64,000 nt of DNA, from positions 4,846,708 to 4,910,707 of the forward strand of contig WMCF01000056.1 of assembly GCA_009792885.1 (NCBI GenBank). Direction: 5' to 3'. This document shows positions 11,554 to 22,460 of this stretch, piece after piece. A program made the translations under genes and the position numbers. The stretch is from Eremophila alpestris peregrina. Its lineage: Eukaryota > Chordata > Aves > Passeriformes > Alaudidae. Below the pieces are notes generated by a model. It saw only the letters and a program-made list of their open reading frames with translations. It did no database searches and was not told where the DNA came from. Position 1 is the stretch's first letter. Each line of letters opens with the position of its first letter.

Positions 11554-13174
11554 CCCATCACTGTCTCCCTGCCCATACCCGGGTGGGTTCCCCCTTTCTC
11601 CCTCACTCCCTGTGAGGCTCCTCTGTGCCTGCTGGATTTGGGTGCATTCCTGGGGCTCTGAAGGAATGCACCCAAAGGGTAATCCTTCTGAGATACCCCT
11701 CTCCGTGCCACTGCCACCAGTCTCTTTGTGGCACAAAGCACAATCACAAAGTTGGTGCTTCCATCTTGCATTCCCCCACACCTGTGAGTTCCCCTGTGGA
11801 TGATTTAGAGCTGAAAGCCTGGGCTCTGGCACTGGGAGAGGGTTCCCGAGATAAAATAATCTCTGCCAGCAGCTGAAGTGACAGAAGCCCCATTAACAGC
11901 AGCATATGCCTGGGAACACCCGTGCTGCGCGGGAGGAGCGTGGGGCTGGGGGAGCACGGCAGCAGCAGCAGCCCGCAGGAAGGGGGGATCTGGGAGCTGC
12001 TAATTACTCTGCTGCCTTGCTAATTTACAGCGTTAGTGGAATCAGGATGTGGTTCTTCCTCCCAAGCCTGGGCAGGGCTGTCCCCCTGGTGCAAGCAGCC
12101 GTAATTATCCACATTTAACTGAGGGCTTCTGAAGTGTGTTTGTCTTGCAGCACGTGAGTGTAATTGCTGGGAATTAAGCACGAATGCAGTTGTGGCTGGA
12201 GCAGGACCCTGTCTGACAGGGAGAACATGGAGTTGGGGCTCCCCGGGCTGCACCCCAGCCCTCTGTGCTGCCAGGGAGGGACACCACTGCCACTTGGAGC
12301 TGGGGAGGATTTGGGGGGTTTCTGGGCATCACCATAGCCCCAGCACAGACCTTCCCTCCTGACTGGTCTGCCTGGAAGTTGGTGCAGACTGGATGGATGT
12401 GCTGATGGTAGGGACCAGGCAGCCTGTGAGTATTCCTGGGGATCTGCTGCTTTAGCCCCTCTCCCAGCGCTGGGGCTGGGGCTGCCTGGGTTGGTTTGCC
12501 TTGACGTGTGTGTTTGTGGACACCAGGGGGCCGTTCCTCAGGGGTCTGCCTTGGGATCCTGCTGTCCTGCTGCTCTGTTAGCCCTAGCCCCAGGAGGCCT
12601 CCACACTGGCAGCCCCATGGCTGCAGAGCTCTGGGGCAGGGTGGGGAGCAGAGCCTGGGCACTGCTCAGGGACCTTGCAGGGCCATCAGGTGCCTCTTGC
12701 TTTGGGGTGCTCTATGGGACATCTGCTCTGGGGCTGCCCCCCTCCTGAAGGCAAAGCTCCCAGGGGGTTTAAGGCACTTGGATCCTTGCTCTGTGAGGGG
12801 CCATTTCCTTGCCTGGAATGGAGGTGACAAATACATGGCTTGGATCTACTGAGGGGGACAATGGTTGTCAGCTGTCCCCTTGGCCCAGGCACAGCTTGCT
12901 GGCTGTCACAGGGCTTTGGGGACCATCCTGTTCAGAGGGGAGCTGGCAGGAGGGCAGTGAGGGCAGCTGCCACCCCCCAGCCCTAAGATGCTGAATGTCC
13001 CCCTTCTCTGTTAGGCTGGCTGTGGCTGTACCCCTGTTATGGTTTGGGGTGCAAGGCTGCCCATGGGCAGTGAAGAGCTGGCACCACGCTTGGGCCTGTG
13101 CTGGAAAAACACTGGTGGCATGGGAAATGTGCAGGGAAGAGCTACAGAAATGGTTCATGGGCTGGAAAAGCTGC
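11554..13174. other. Non-coding region between two LINE remnants
   Basis: Contains AT-rich patches at 11850-11900 and 11995-12185 (gctaattactc, gctaatttac, gtaattatcc, with a CAGCTG E-box near 11870). Otherwise no feature. Confidence 0.6.
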
Positions 13175-13590
13175 TCTGCTGTGTGAGACAGAGCCTAAGT
13201 AGGTTGAACTTTTCATCCAAGAGAAGTTTAAGAGGTGGCTTTGCGATGTGGGTTGTTTTAGCTTGTGATCAAGAGATGTCAGTGGGTACAGGGCGCTCTA
13301 ATTTAGAAGGGAAAAGACATGAGATCCAGGCTCTGAAAGCTCCAGCAAGACAAATCCTGACTGGAAACGAAGTGCGTATTTTTATCAGGGAAGGTAATTA
13401 ACCACTGGAACAGCTTAAGCCTGTGGGGGTTTCTCTGTTGCTTGCTATCTGTGGATCAAACACAGATATCTGTCTGGGAGGAAAGCAGTCAGTGGGATGA
13501 GCACTGGGCTGGAGCCTTTGGCCTTTGTTTCAGGAATGCACTTGCCAAGTCTAAGGGCCCTTCTGGCCCTGGGCTGTATCATTTGGTGTT
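13175..13590 (+). mobile_element. Old CR1/L3-like LINE 3' end
   Basis: Diverged but recognisable 3' sequence of a CR1-type LINE known from reptiles and birds: aggttgaacttttcatccaagag, aagtttaagaggtggcttt, then agcaagacaaatcctgactggaaa and gtaattaaccactggaacagc. It closes with a version of the terminal motif seen here as gggcccttctggccctgggc. No terminal octamer repeats survive. It is an ancient copy, by eye far more diverged than the one at 11.2 kb, and the middle part (13430-13540) barely aligns with my memory of the consensus. Exact ends are uncertain. Confidence 0.65.
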
Positions 13591-14954
13591 GGTACTTGAG
13601 GGTACTTTGAAATCTGGGTTGCATGGGGGAGATGAGCACTAAAGCACTAGAAATGGGAATTGGGAGAGCTTGTCTCTGTGGAGAAGGGGGTCTTGTTTTC
13701 TCTAGGGATTTTTAGAAGGAGGTGGCAGGGTGTTAAAGTTGCCCTCAAGTCAGGCACCTGCCCTCTCCCCTCAGTTCTGGCCCTGTCCCAGTATAGTATC
13801 TGCAGAAAACCAAAGAAAACTTTCTCTTCTTAACTGTGAAAGTCCCACACTCCAAAGCCAGGCCTGCTTGGGGTTTTCCAGCCTGTTTTCTGTACCCATG
13901 CTGTAATGCCTCTGGCCAGTTGGCACTGCTCAGCATTATCTACCCAGGGCAGCAGAAAGTTAAAGCAAGCCACATTCCTCCTGTGCTGGAGACTGGCCTG
14001 TCAGGGGGAGTGAAGTGAGATGAGGGTGTCTGTGACAAGGCTGGCTCATACAGCCCCTGAGCCTGAGCTGGGTCCCCATGGACTGAGGGATCCCTCTGAG
14101 TGAGCCCTGGGTGTTCTGGGCTGGGCAGCCCCAGGCTCTGGCCCTGCCACGGCAGCTTGGTGTCAGAGCAGGCAGGACACGGGCTCAGCGGGCACTGGAG
14201 AGTTCCCAGCCCCGTCCATCTGCTCCTCTGTGGCAGCAGGAGCTTTGCTGGCCGTGGGCCGGGGCCAGCCTGCTCAGGAACCTTCCTGGAGCCTGGGCTG
14301 GGCCATGGGCAGGAGCTGCCTATGCCACAGGGCTGCCAGGGCTGCAGCTGGTACCCGGCGTGGTGCCGGGCGCTGACCGGGCCAGGAGCATCCTCTCCCG
14401 TGGACCAGGGCTGCAAATAGCCACTGAGTCACACTCTGGAATGGGACCATCTTCCCAGGTGCCATCATTCTCCAAATAATTCTGAACCTTCCCTCTGCTC
14501 AGAGACTGAATCCTGTAAGGGCAGTGTCATAGGACTGGTGTTGAGTGGGATTTCTGTCACTCCTCAGTGAGAGGGGGACTCATCCTGCCCTGTCCTGTGG
14601 GGTAGCATGTCCCCTCTCCCTGCTCCCAGTGTTCACCCTGCACTTGTGTGCCCTGCTCCAGGGCTGAGGCACCACAAGTTGTGCTGCTCTTGGTGTTTCT
14701 GAGCCTGGAGAAGTCCTGTGAAGGCAGAGGTGGGTCCCTACCACGGGGCAGCTCTGTCCCCTGGAGTTTGAGGAGCATGGGCAGCATGGCGGGGCTGGCA
14801 GGGCAGCACAGTGCCTGCCTTGCTGAGGTGTTACCCCACATATCTGTGCTGCTTCCCATCCCCTTCACCCTGGATGCAGCAGCTGAGGGGATTGTGGGCA
14901 CTGGCCTTTCTGGCTGGGGGCAGGGGAGGAAATGGGGGACGTGGCATGGGAAGG
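13591..14954. other. Non-coding, nothing recognised
   Basis: GC-rich TG/CA sequence without exons or identifiable repeats. Confidence 0.6.
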
Positions 14955-15235
14955 GTTAATGCAAAAGGATTTTTACCCCGTGGCACAAACAGCACCGAAT
15001 GCATGTTTGCCTTCATTTGCATATTGAAACATATCCTAAAGGCCCCTCGTTTGGAAAGTTCTGGTTTTTACCCCATCTTCCTATAGAAGGGAGGAAATTA
15101 TTCATAATTAAAAAGTAATAATAATGCGGAATGAAGGAACCCAGCTGTATAATACCCAGCACAAAAGGGGGAGCATGGGGAATCTATTTTTAATGGTTTC
15201 CACAGCAACTGCGATTTTGTTTACAGTGATTTTCC
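14955..15235. promoter_or_regulatory. AT-rich island with octamer, MEF2 and X-box-like sites
   Basis: Carries ATTTGCAT (POU octamer) at 15015-15022, a CTATTTTTAA MEF2 consensus at 15184-15193, and GTTTCCACAGCAAC, an X-box-like RFX site, at 15196-15209, plus ttcataattaaaaag. The combination of neuronal-type sites within 200 bases makes this one of the better enhancer candidates. No conservation data were available. Confidence 0.5.
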
Positions 15236-17196
15236 TCCTGTGCTGTGAGGCTGTTCCCAATTTACATTTTTAAGGAGCTCTTGCATGGGAGGCCCATCAC
15301 TGGAGGGTGCTCTGGCGCTCGGGGAGGACGCTGAGGAGGGAAGATGAGGCTGTGGAGAGGCTGCTCCCGGGCTGGGTGTGAGGAGCAGGAGCCAGCACCT
15401 GCCTGGGCACCACGCCCTGGCTGCTGATGTCCCTCTGAGCAGGGGGGCTGTGGGGCACAAGGGGCTGGCAGAGCCCAGCTGGAGACACTCAGAACTGCCT
15501 CTGACAGTTGATGGTGACCCCGGGGCTGTGCTGGACACCCGCCTGCCTCTGGGCACCACCAGCAGCGTGCTGCCCTTGGGAAGGCTGTGGCTGTGCTGGA
15601 GGGGCTGGGAGAGGATGCCCAGGCTGTGCCACCCAGCTGTGCCACCCAGATGTGCCAGGCCAGGGGTCCCTGGTGCCTGCTGTCCTCTCAGAACAGCCTG
15701 GGGGAGTCTGGTTCTCCTGCTGCAGAGGGATTTGGGTGCTGGGGACAGGAGGGCAGCTCTGCATGTGCTGCCTCCACCTGCCCTGCCAGCCCCTGGAGGA
15801 GCCCCGAGTGGGGCTGGGAGCACAGCTGGGATTTTCTTAGGGCTGTGGGCTCTGGAGCGAGCCCAGGCATCACTGCTTGAGTGATGGAGCAAAGGGGAGG
15901 CTGACACTGAAGAGCTTTCTGGCAGACATCGGCACAAAGTGCAGGAGCTGGAAATTGAACCTCGCCTGAGAGGTGCTGGCTTTTAATGAGGGCTAATGGA
16001 GCAGTGGAGCAATTTGCTGGGAGCTCCTTGCGTTTCCTGGCCTGCTCTGGGGCTCCCAAAAGCAGACACGGAGGTCACTGCAAGTGTTGCAATTGCTGCA
16101 GGAATAGCCCAGTGCTCCCGGCATGGAGGATGAGGGGGTTTGTCTATGACTCTCTTGCAGTCTGTGGGGGCTGCTCTTCCCCTGAGAGGATGACCAGATA
16201 AAGGTGCTGATAAAGGTGCTCCTGATTTATCTTGATATTTTTTAGCTTCCCTCCTCCTTTTCCTCAGGGAGTGGATGTGGATGTTCTCCCCTGTGTGTCC
16301 TGGGTGTGTGTCCCCAGGGGTTGTGGCCCAGCACAGCCCCAGCACACCAGCCCAGAGGACCCTGGGCAAGGACAGGCCTTGGCTCTGCTCTCACCCTGTG
16401 CGGTGTCCTGGTGTCCCTTGGGACCAGAACCCCCTGCCCTGCGTCCCCCCAGGCATCCAGGTGGCGTTTGCTTTAATTACAGTCTCAGAAGTAGAACAAG
16501 GCTGGCTCTTAGTACCAGGCTCTAAGGTCTTGAGTCTGGGCTTTGAGCACCCCCGGGAAAGTGAAGCTGGAGCTGATGGTGTTTTAGGGCTCACCAGGAG
16601 CCAGGCTGATCCCAGCCACGCTGCTCAGGGGGTACTGGCCCCTTCCATCTGTGTGATGGGAAGCTGCTGCCTGGAGATCAGCTCCTTTCATGAACCAATA
16701 AAAGAGGGTTTTTATCACCTGTTCCAGCTAATTTTCTGTGGTTTGTAATGGCTTTGGGAAGCAGGTAATTGCAGCGATTGCATTCCATGTGTAGCATTAA
16801 AGGGAATTGAGGGGACTGTTTGTTAATTAGCTGTACTTGTGTGGAACCTGAAACATATTAACCTTCACAGAATCCCAAACTATTAGGGATGAAGAAGGGA
16901 TTTAATGATGGGAGAAGCAGAAAAACAAAAAGCAATTAGGGCTTTTTTTTCTCAGCATTGCAGGCGTGCTGGAGGGGGAGGAGTGGCAGAGCAGCCCGGG
17001 CTCAGCCAGGGGGAGGTGGGAGGGACCCTCAGGTGCTGAGTGGGGCCGAGAGCTGTGCGCAGGAGCAACCTCCTCAGGCAGCGAGAGGATGAGCAGGGAG
17101 ACAGGACACCCATTTAACCTCCTGATGCCCCTGATCTCCCCCATTTTCATCTCAAGTGCTCCTTCCATTTAAAATTCCTGGAGGTGCTCTGGGGGA
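15236..17196. other. Non-coding, with an AT-rich patch at 16680-16930
   Basis: 15236-16670 is GC-rich with no recognised feature. 16680-16930 is AT-rich (aaccaataaaag, ggtaattgcag, tgttaattagctg) and may be a conserved element; it overlaps the possible CR1 remnant. Confidence 0.55.
16867..16905 (-). mobile_element. Possible CR1 remnant
   Basis: cacagaatcccaaactattagg followed by a purine-rich stretch resembles the reverse-oriented 3' end of a CR1. It is too short and diverged to be sure. Confidence 0.35.
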
Positions 17197-17280
17197 GGAA
17201 TCCAAGGACCAGGAAATCTAGGGCTGTGCCCAGGGAGGGGAATCCAAGGACCAGGAAATCCAGGGCTGTCCCCAGGGAGA
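17197..17280. repeat. Tandem 42-bp repeat, two copies (left arm of an inverted repeat)
   Basis: Two nearly identical units begin ggaatccaaggaccagga at 17197 and 17239 and differ at only a few positions. A third and fourth partial copy lie inverted at 17755-17826. Confidence 0.92.
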
Positions 17281-17551
17281 GGATTCTGCAGCTGCTGACC
17301 AGAGGAGGTGGCATTCGAGGCTGCCAGCCAGGGGTGTAGCACTGGGGTTCCCCAAATTCTTCCAGCTTCACATCCCTGCAGCTGGGGAGCAGCCCCGTGG
17401 TGCAGCTGCTGGCTCAGCACCCTGAGGGCATTGCAGAGGGGCTCCCGCCCCGAGAGGCTCAAGCTGGAGGTAGGGGGTGAGGTGCTCCCAGCCTGGGCAG
17501 CAGGACTGAGTGGTGGCCAGTGGGAGAGCTGGATTTGGAGCTGCTGGAAAG

Positions 17552-17575
17552 TATAAATAGTGTTTCCATGGCAAC
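17552..17575 (+). promoter_or_regulatory. TATA-like box next to an X-box-like RFX site
   Basis: TATAAATAG at 17552-17560 is followed directly by GTTTCCATGGCAAC at 17562-17575, one change away from the palindromic RFX X-box GTTGCCATGGCAAC. It lies inside the loop between the inverted repeat arms. Confidence 0.5.
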
Positions 17576-17754
17576 CGTTCAACATAAACTCTTTCTTCCG
17601 TGATTGTGGAGCCCTGGCTGCTCCCCCCCGTGGCAAAACCCTTCAGGTGTTGGTTATTTTTCACACCTTGGTGCCGGAGCTGGCGGTGGTGGCACCGTGT
17701 GCCGGGGCCAGAGCAGGGCTGGAAGGGCTCTTCGTGCCTGGGAGCCTGGGCTGG

Positions 17755-17826
17755 AGGATTCCTCTCCCTGAGCACAGCCCTGGTTTTCCTGGTCCTTGGA
17801 TTCCTGTCCCTGGCCACAGCCCTGGT
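17755..17826. repeat. Inverted copies of the 42-bp repeat (right arm)
   Basis: Reads aggattcctctccctgagc, cagccctggttttcctggtc and cttggattcctgtccctggc, the reverse complement of the units at 17197-17287 with a few differences. The arms are about 470 bases apart. Confidence 0.88.
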
Positions 17827-17979
17827 TGTGCCCATCTGTGTGCAGGGGCAGCACTCGCTGTGACCACCGTGGCACCTCCTGCCCAAAGCTGTCAAAGCCT
17901 TTCTGGGCACAGGGAGCCCTGGAGACAGCCCCAGTTTCCTGCTGGGAGCCCCGGTGCCTTTCCCAGTGATCGTTAATAC

Positions 17980-18195
17980 CCATCAGCACCATGCAAACAA
18001 ACTCCCTGCTCCATTTATTCTATCCAGCTCCCGATTTAATTAGGTTTTCCAGTTTTCTGGTTGTCCTGGGCCGATCACTCCTTAAAACAGTGGAGAATTA
18101 ATTTGCACCTGCTGTCAGAAAACGTCTCTCCCCAGTTAGAAAAATAATTAAGCCATCATCACACATCGGGGGTAATGAATCACTGCGCTCAGTTC
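17980..18195. promoter_or_regulatory. AT-rich island
   Basis: AT-rich stretch (gatttaattaggttttcc, ggagaattaatttgcacc, aaaaataattaagccatc) with repeated TTAATT/TAATTA homeodomain cores. Candidate conserved element. Confidence 0.42.
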
Positions 18196-20305
18196 CCTTC
18201 ACAGGTCGTTTGTTTCCTTCCACACTGGCAAAGGAGGTGCAAACTAAATGTGAGCAGCTGCCAAGTTATCCCCTTCCCTTCCTGTCCAGTTCCATTTGAG
18301 CTCCGTGGCTCTTGCAGCTTTTGAAAAGGTCCCGAGCAGGGGTTTCCCAGTAGCCTCAGGGATGAGAAAACCTGGGTTTGCTCCTTCACACACTGCCTGG
18401 GGGCCCGCTGCGGTGGCCATGGAAGGCAGTGAAAGGGAAAAGGGTGATGTGGCAGGGGCTGGGTAGTGCCATCCGCAGCCCCTGGGTCCCTGTGTGGGGT
18501 CAGCGCTGGGGAACTCAGCTTTGATAAATGTGTTTTAGTGGTTGAGTGTGGACATGCCATAACACCAAGGAGGAATTGATCCAGTGTGGAACCACCTGGT
18601 GTTTGCATGATGTGACAAAATTAATGGCTCGGGTGGAAATGTGCCCCCAAGTTTGGGCTCAGGAAGAATTTGCCTCTCCATCAGCTTGGCCAAGGGCTGC
18701 TGGAGGCTTTGTCCTTTCACCCACTGCAGGTGAGTTCTGCTGATGTGACCAGATGAAGATGTCAATTACTTATTTCAAGGACCTCTGGCCCTGTCTCCCC
18801 TCCTGGGCCGTGTTGCACTTGGGCCATGTCCCCTTTAGGTCCTGGCAGGGGCTCATGTGCCAGGTGTGTGGGGCTTCTGGGCTCGGATGCTCCAGCACAT
18901 CCTCTACAGCCTGTGAGAGAGGCAACAAGGAGACACCACAGGCTTGGAGAGATCCCAGATCTCTGCAGATGTCTAGAGCAGTGGCTAGGCTGCATTTGCC
19001 TCCTCTCTCTGACAGACGTGGGTTTATTTCTCCTTGGGGGTTCCCGTGGGCACCGGGAATGTCTGAGCCAGGAGCCTCTGGGCACGGGAGGCTGCCTTGA
19101 GGTAAGGCAGAGATTTCAGAGGATGCAGCACAGACGGCACCTTTCCTCCTGTCCCTTTTTCCCAGCCAGACTGGCACTTCCCCCTCTTTGCAGTAAATGG
19201 ATCTGTCACTTCGCACATGGGCAGCGTTTGGGGGAGCGGGGCTGGGACGATGCGGTGCAGGTGGGAAGGGGCGGGGTGAGCTCCTCGCAGCCGCTCTGGG
19301 GGATGCTGCCGCTCGCCTGGGGACGGCTCCTGCTGCCCTTTCCCTCTGTACAGCCCGGCTGTGGGGCAGTGTCACCCCAGGGACACGCTGGGGGTGAACG
19401 CGAGCAGGGCCAGCAGATTCTGTGAGTAACCCATCTGCTCTGCCACGGATCTTCCTCCAGAGTGCTGGGGCTGCTCGAGGAGCTTTCTGAAGGGGAGATG
19501 TCCTGCTGCACATCGTGCCTCTGTGCTGGTGCCAAGTGGCCTCCCAGTGCCGGGAGCTGCTGTTCTCGGTGTGGGGAGCAGGGCTGGAACTCTCACCTCG
19601 GCTGGTCCAGGCTCACACCTGCTCCCAGGATCGCCCGGTGCCCACTTCAGTGCCAGCTGATTAAATTAAAGTCCTAGTGAGTTTGAATAATTTTCCCTGT
19701 GAAATGTGGCAGATGGCCTCCATTAGGCGTCTGCTCCCAGCATCTGCCAGGATGTGATCAACCCCTCTTTGGAAAACGCACAAAAGGGATTGGAAGTGGA
19801 GAAACCTGGGAATGGGAGCCCGTCCCTTCATCCATGAGGAGAGAATCAAATACTCCTGTGGTAGCAGGTGCTGTGGAGGAGCAGCATCCACACGTTCCTC
19901 CCTGGGCAGGGAGGAGGGAGGGGGATGCTGGTCCTGTCCCACCATCCAAGCCCAGCTTACCTGGGGGCAAACCTGGGTTATTGCGGCCTGGGTTGTGCAA
20001 TGTCCCTGTGCTGCAGAGCCAGGTGGGCTCACAGGGCGCTGCTCCTCCTCCTCAGCTGGGCAGTGGGAGCAGCTCTGGAAGAGCATTCCAGCCTTGGGCA
20101 TGTTTGCAGTCCAGGCCAGGCTCTGAAACCCTTCCTGTGCGTCCTGGGACCTGTCCTGGGTGTGCGTGTCCAACGTGGGGCTGTCCCGGCGCTGGGACCC
20201 CGTTATGGGGTGCGGGCAGGGGGGGCTTGGGCGGGGGTCGCGGCTGCGGGGAGAGGGGGCCGGCGGCCGGTAGGGGGCGCTGTCTGCCCGCGCTGGGGCT
20301 GCGGG

Positions 20306-20339
20306 GACACACACACACCCCCCCCCCCCCCCCCCCCCC
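20306..20339. repeat. (AC)n followed by a run of 22 C
   Basis: An ACACAC microsatellite runs into an uninterrupted C tract at 20318-20339. The complementary strand has 22 consecutive G and could form a G-quadruplex. Confidence 0.95.
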
Positions 20340-20550
20340 GAGTGTGACCCGGCTGTGACCCCGAGTGTGTGACCCCCGAGTGTAACCCCGAGTGTGGCCC
20401 AGGTATGACCCGGAGTGTGACCTCGGGGAGCTGCAGGGGATCCCAAAGTGTGACCTCTGTGTGTGAGTCCGGGGAGGTGCAAAGGGACCCCTGAGTGTGA
20501 CTTCTGTGCGAGCCTGGGGTGTGTCCCTGGTGTGTGACCCCCGTGTGTGA
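20340..20550. repeat. Degenerate minisatellite with GTGTGACCCCGA-like units
   Basis: Units such as agtgtgacccggctgtgac, cccgagtgtgtgacccc and gagtgtaaccccgagtgtgg recur, becoming more diverged rightwards (gagtgtgacctcgggg, aagtgtgacctctgtg). Confidence 0.85.
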
Positions 20551-20679
20551 CTCCCGGAGACCCTGCCGGGACCCGCTCGCAGGAGGGAAGGGGAGGCTGT
20601 GCTGGGTGTTCACCAGCTGCAGGCAGGCAGGGACACTGCTCCACCCCGGATCCATATGGATGAAGGTTTCCCTCCAAAT

Positions 20680-20696
20680 AATAAAGCAGTTTTATT
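20680..20696. promoter_or_regulatory. Facing poly(A)-signal hexamers
   Basis: AATAAA at 20680-20685 and TTTATT at 20691-20696 give a poly(A) signal on each strand within 17 bases, inside a local AT-rich patch. Confidence 0.35.
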
Positions 20697-22324
20697 ATAA
20701 AAGGTGCCAAAGCTGCACTGGAGCCGCTTCAGGACAGCTCTGGGATGCAGGCAGAGGTGCAGTGGAGGGAATCTCACTGTCCCCTGCCTGCAGGCTGGGT
20801 GAGTTCCCCGGCTGTGCAGGGAAAAGCCAAGCTCAGTTCCAGCTCAGTTGCAGCAGCAGGCACCAGTAAGGCTCAGTTCCCTGCAGTGGGATTCCTGTAG
20901 ACTGTGTTTGGGAACAGGAACACAGTGAGGAGGAGGAGGTGCTATTGTGCTGTTGGAGATAATCCAGGATAGAACCGTGAGTGGGTGTGCTGAGCACCCA
21001 CAGAGGAGGTGAGAGGATCCCTGGAGCCCTGTCCGGGTGCACAAGGGAGGCAGAGCTCAGAGCTCAGTCTGTGCTTCTGCTGTGGGGCCCCACTGCATCC
21101 TCACCCTGCTTACAGAGGTGTTCTCCTTCTTGCTGATTTAAGCTGTTGTTGTGTTCTTTTAATTAAATTAGCATCTTTTAATACGTTTTGTCCTGCCATC
21201 ACAGCTTAATGCCTCTGCAGCTGCAGGAAGCTCAGAGCAGCTCCAGGGCCCATGGCAGGTGGGGGTGGCGGGGGAGGGGGTGGTGCACAGCCCAGCTGGG
21301 TGTGCTGGGATGAGCTGGCACCACTGAGAGCCGACTGTTCTGGGGTTCCTGGGTCCCATCTGTCATCTCCTGCAATTTGCTGGGGCCTGTCAGGAGTGGG
21401 AGCACAGGGAGATCCATTCCCACCAGGTACTTGATACCTCTGGAAGCAGGGGAAGGGGATGCTGGTGTCCCTGGAGGGGACTGGGTAGCCTTGGTGCTTG
21501 TCTGCTGCCTGCAGACTGTCACGACCTGCCCGTCTTCTGCCAGGCATGCTGCCCATCACGGTGGTCAGGCAGGCTCATGCATCTCCTGTTCTTCCTCATC
21601 CTCCAGAGAAAAAGTCCTGGTGCTCAGCACCAGTGGTCTCCACTGCTGCCCCCTCACCAGGGCTCTGTGCTATGTACCAAATTCACCTGCCTCTCTGATG
21701 CTTTCACACCAGTTCGTTCCCTTCCTTAAGTGACCTCTGTGACAGCTGAGTGACAACAGGGAATGGGGGACCCCGGCAGGGCCAGATGTCACCCTCCTGG
21801 TGTCCCCTTGGTGAGCTGCAGCCCTGCCTCGAGCACTGGCACGCTCTGAGGAGTTGGGGAGCACCTGGGCACGGCGGGTCCTGGTGGGCAGTGATGGCTC
21901 ATCTGCACAGGCGATGGGTGCTTTTGTCTGGAGTTTCCTCCTCAAAGAGGTGCTGAGCGGGCTCCCTGGGCTCTCCTCTCCCTGTTGTGCTGCCAGGGCA
22001 TGGCAGGGTGGCACTGGCCTCGCTGCTGGCTGTGCCTGTATCTCCACGCTTTGGTGTGGAGGTGGGAATGTTGCAGCAGTGCTCCTGTGGGTGGGACGGT
22101 CCCGCAGCAGCCCGGCCAGGAGAGGAGCTGGTCCGGCCCCAGCGGTGCCGCAGGGAGAGGCTGCCGCTGTCACTCTGTCACTCTGTCCTGCGTGTTTGCT
22201 GCAGTTGTCTCCCGGCTCGGCTCGGGGGGGCCTGCGAGGGGGCGCCGCGGTCACCCTGCCTCGCTCAAGTGCGTCAGGACACCTCAATTGTTAGTCGGGG
22301 CTTGTCAGCTGCATCGCAGGAACA

Positions 22325-22460
22325 GTGGATAAAGTGTTCCAGCGAAGAAGATAATTGAAAATCAAAAAAGACTTTGTTAATTTGATTAGGCAGAGCCATA
22401 GTTGAATTGTTCTTCATCAAAAGAGATTTAATTTTGACATGCAATTAAATCCTTCTGCTG
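22325..22460. promoter_or_regulatory. AT-rich island
   Basis: agataattgaaaatcaaaaa, tttgttaatttgattaggc, gagatttaattttgacatgc and aattaaatcc form a sharply bounded AT-rich block; candidate conserved element with homeodomain-type cores. Confidence 0.45.

Larger units (their letters stand above)
18196..22324. other. Non-coding, GC-rich, with tandem repeats at 20.3-20.5 kb
   Basis: No exon recognised. CpG-richer patches near 19210-19330 and 22190-22260. The long minus-strand open frame over 19661-20710 is caused by the repeat-rich, GC-rich sequence. Confidence 0.65.

Noticed and set aside
19661..20710. Minus-strand open frame of 349 codons
   Set aside because: Runs through the C22 tract and the GTGTGACCCC minisatellite, whose translation gives a THTxGSH-like artefact; no domain.
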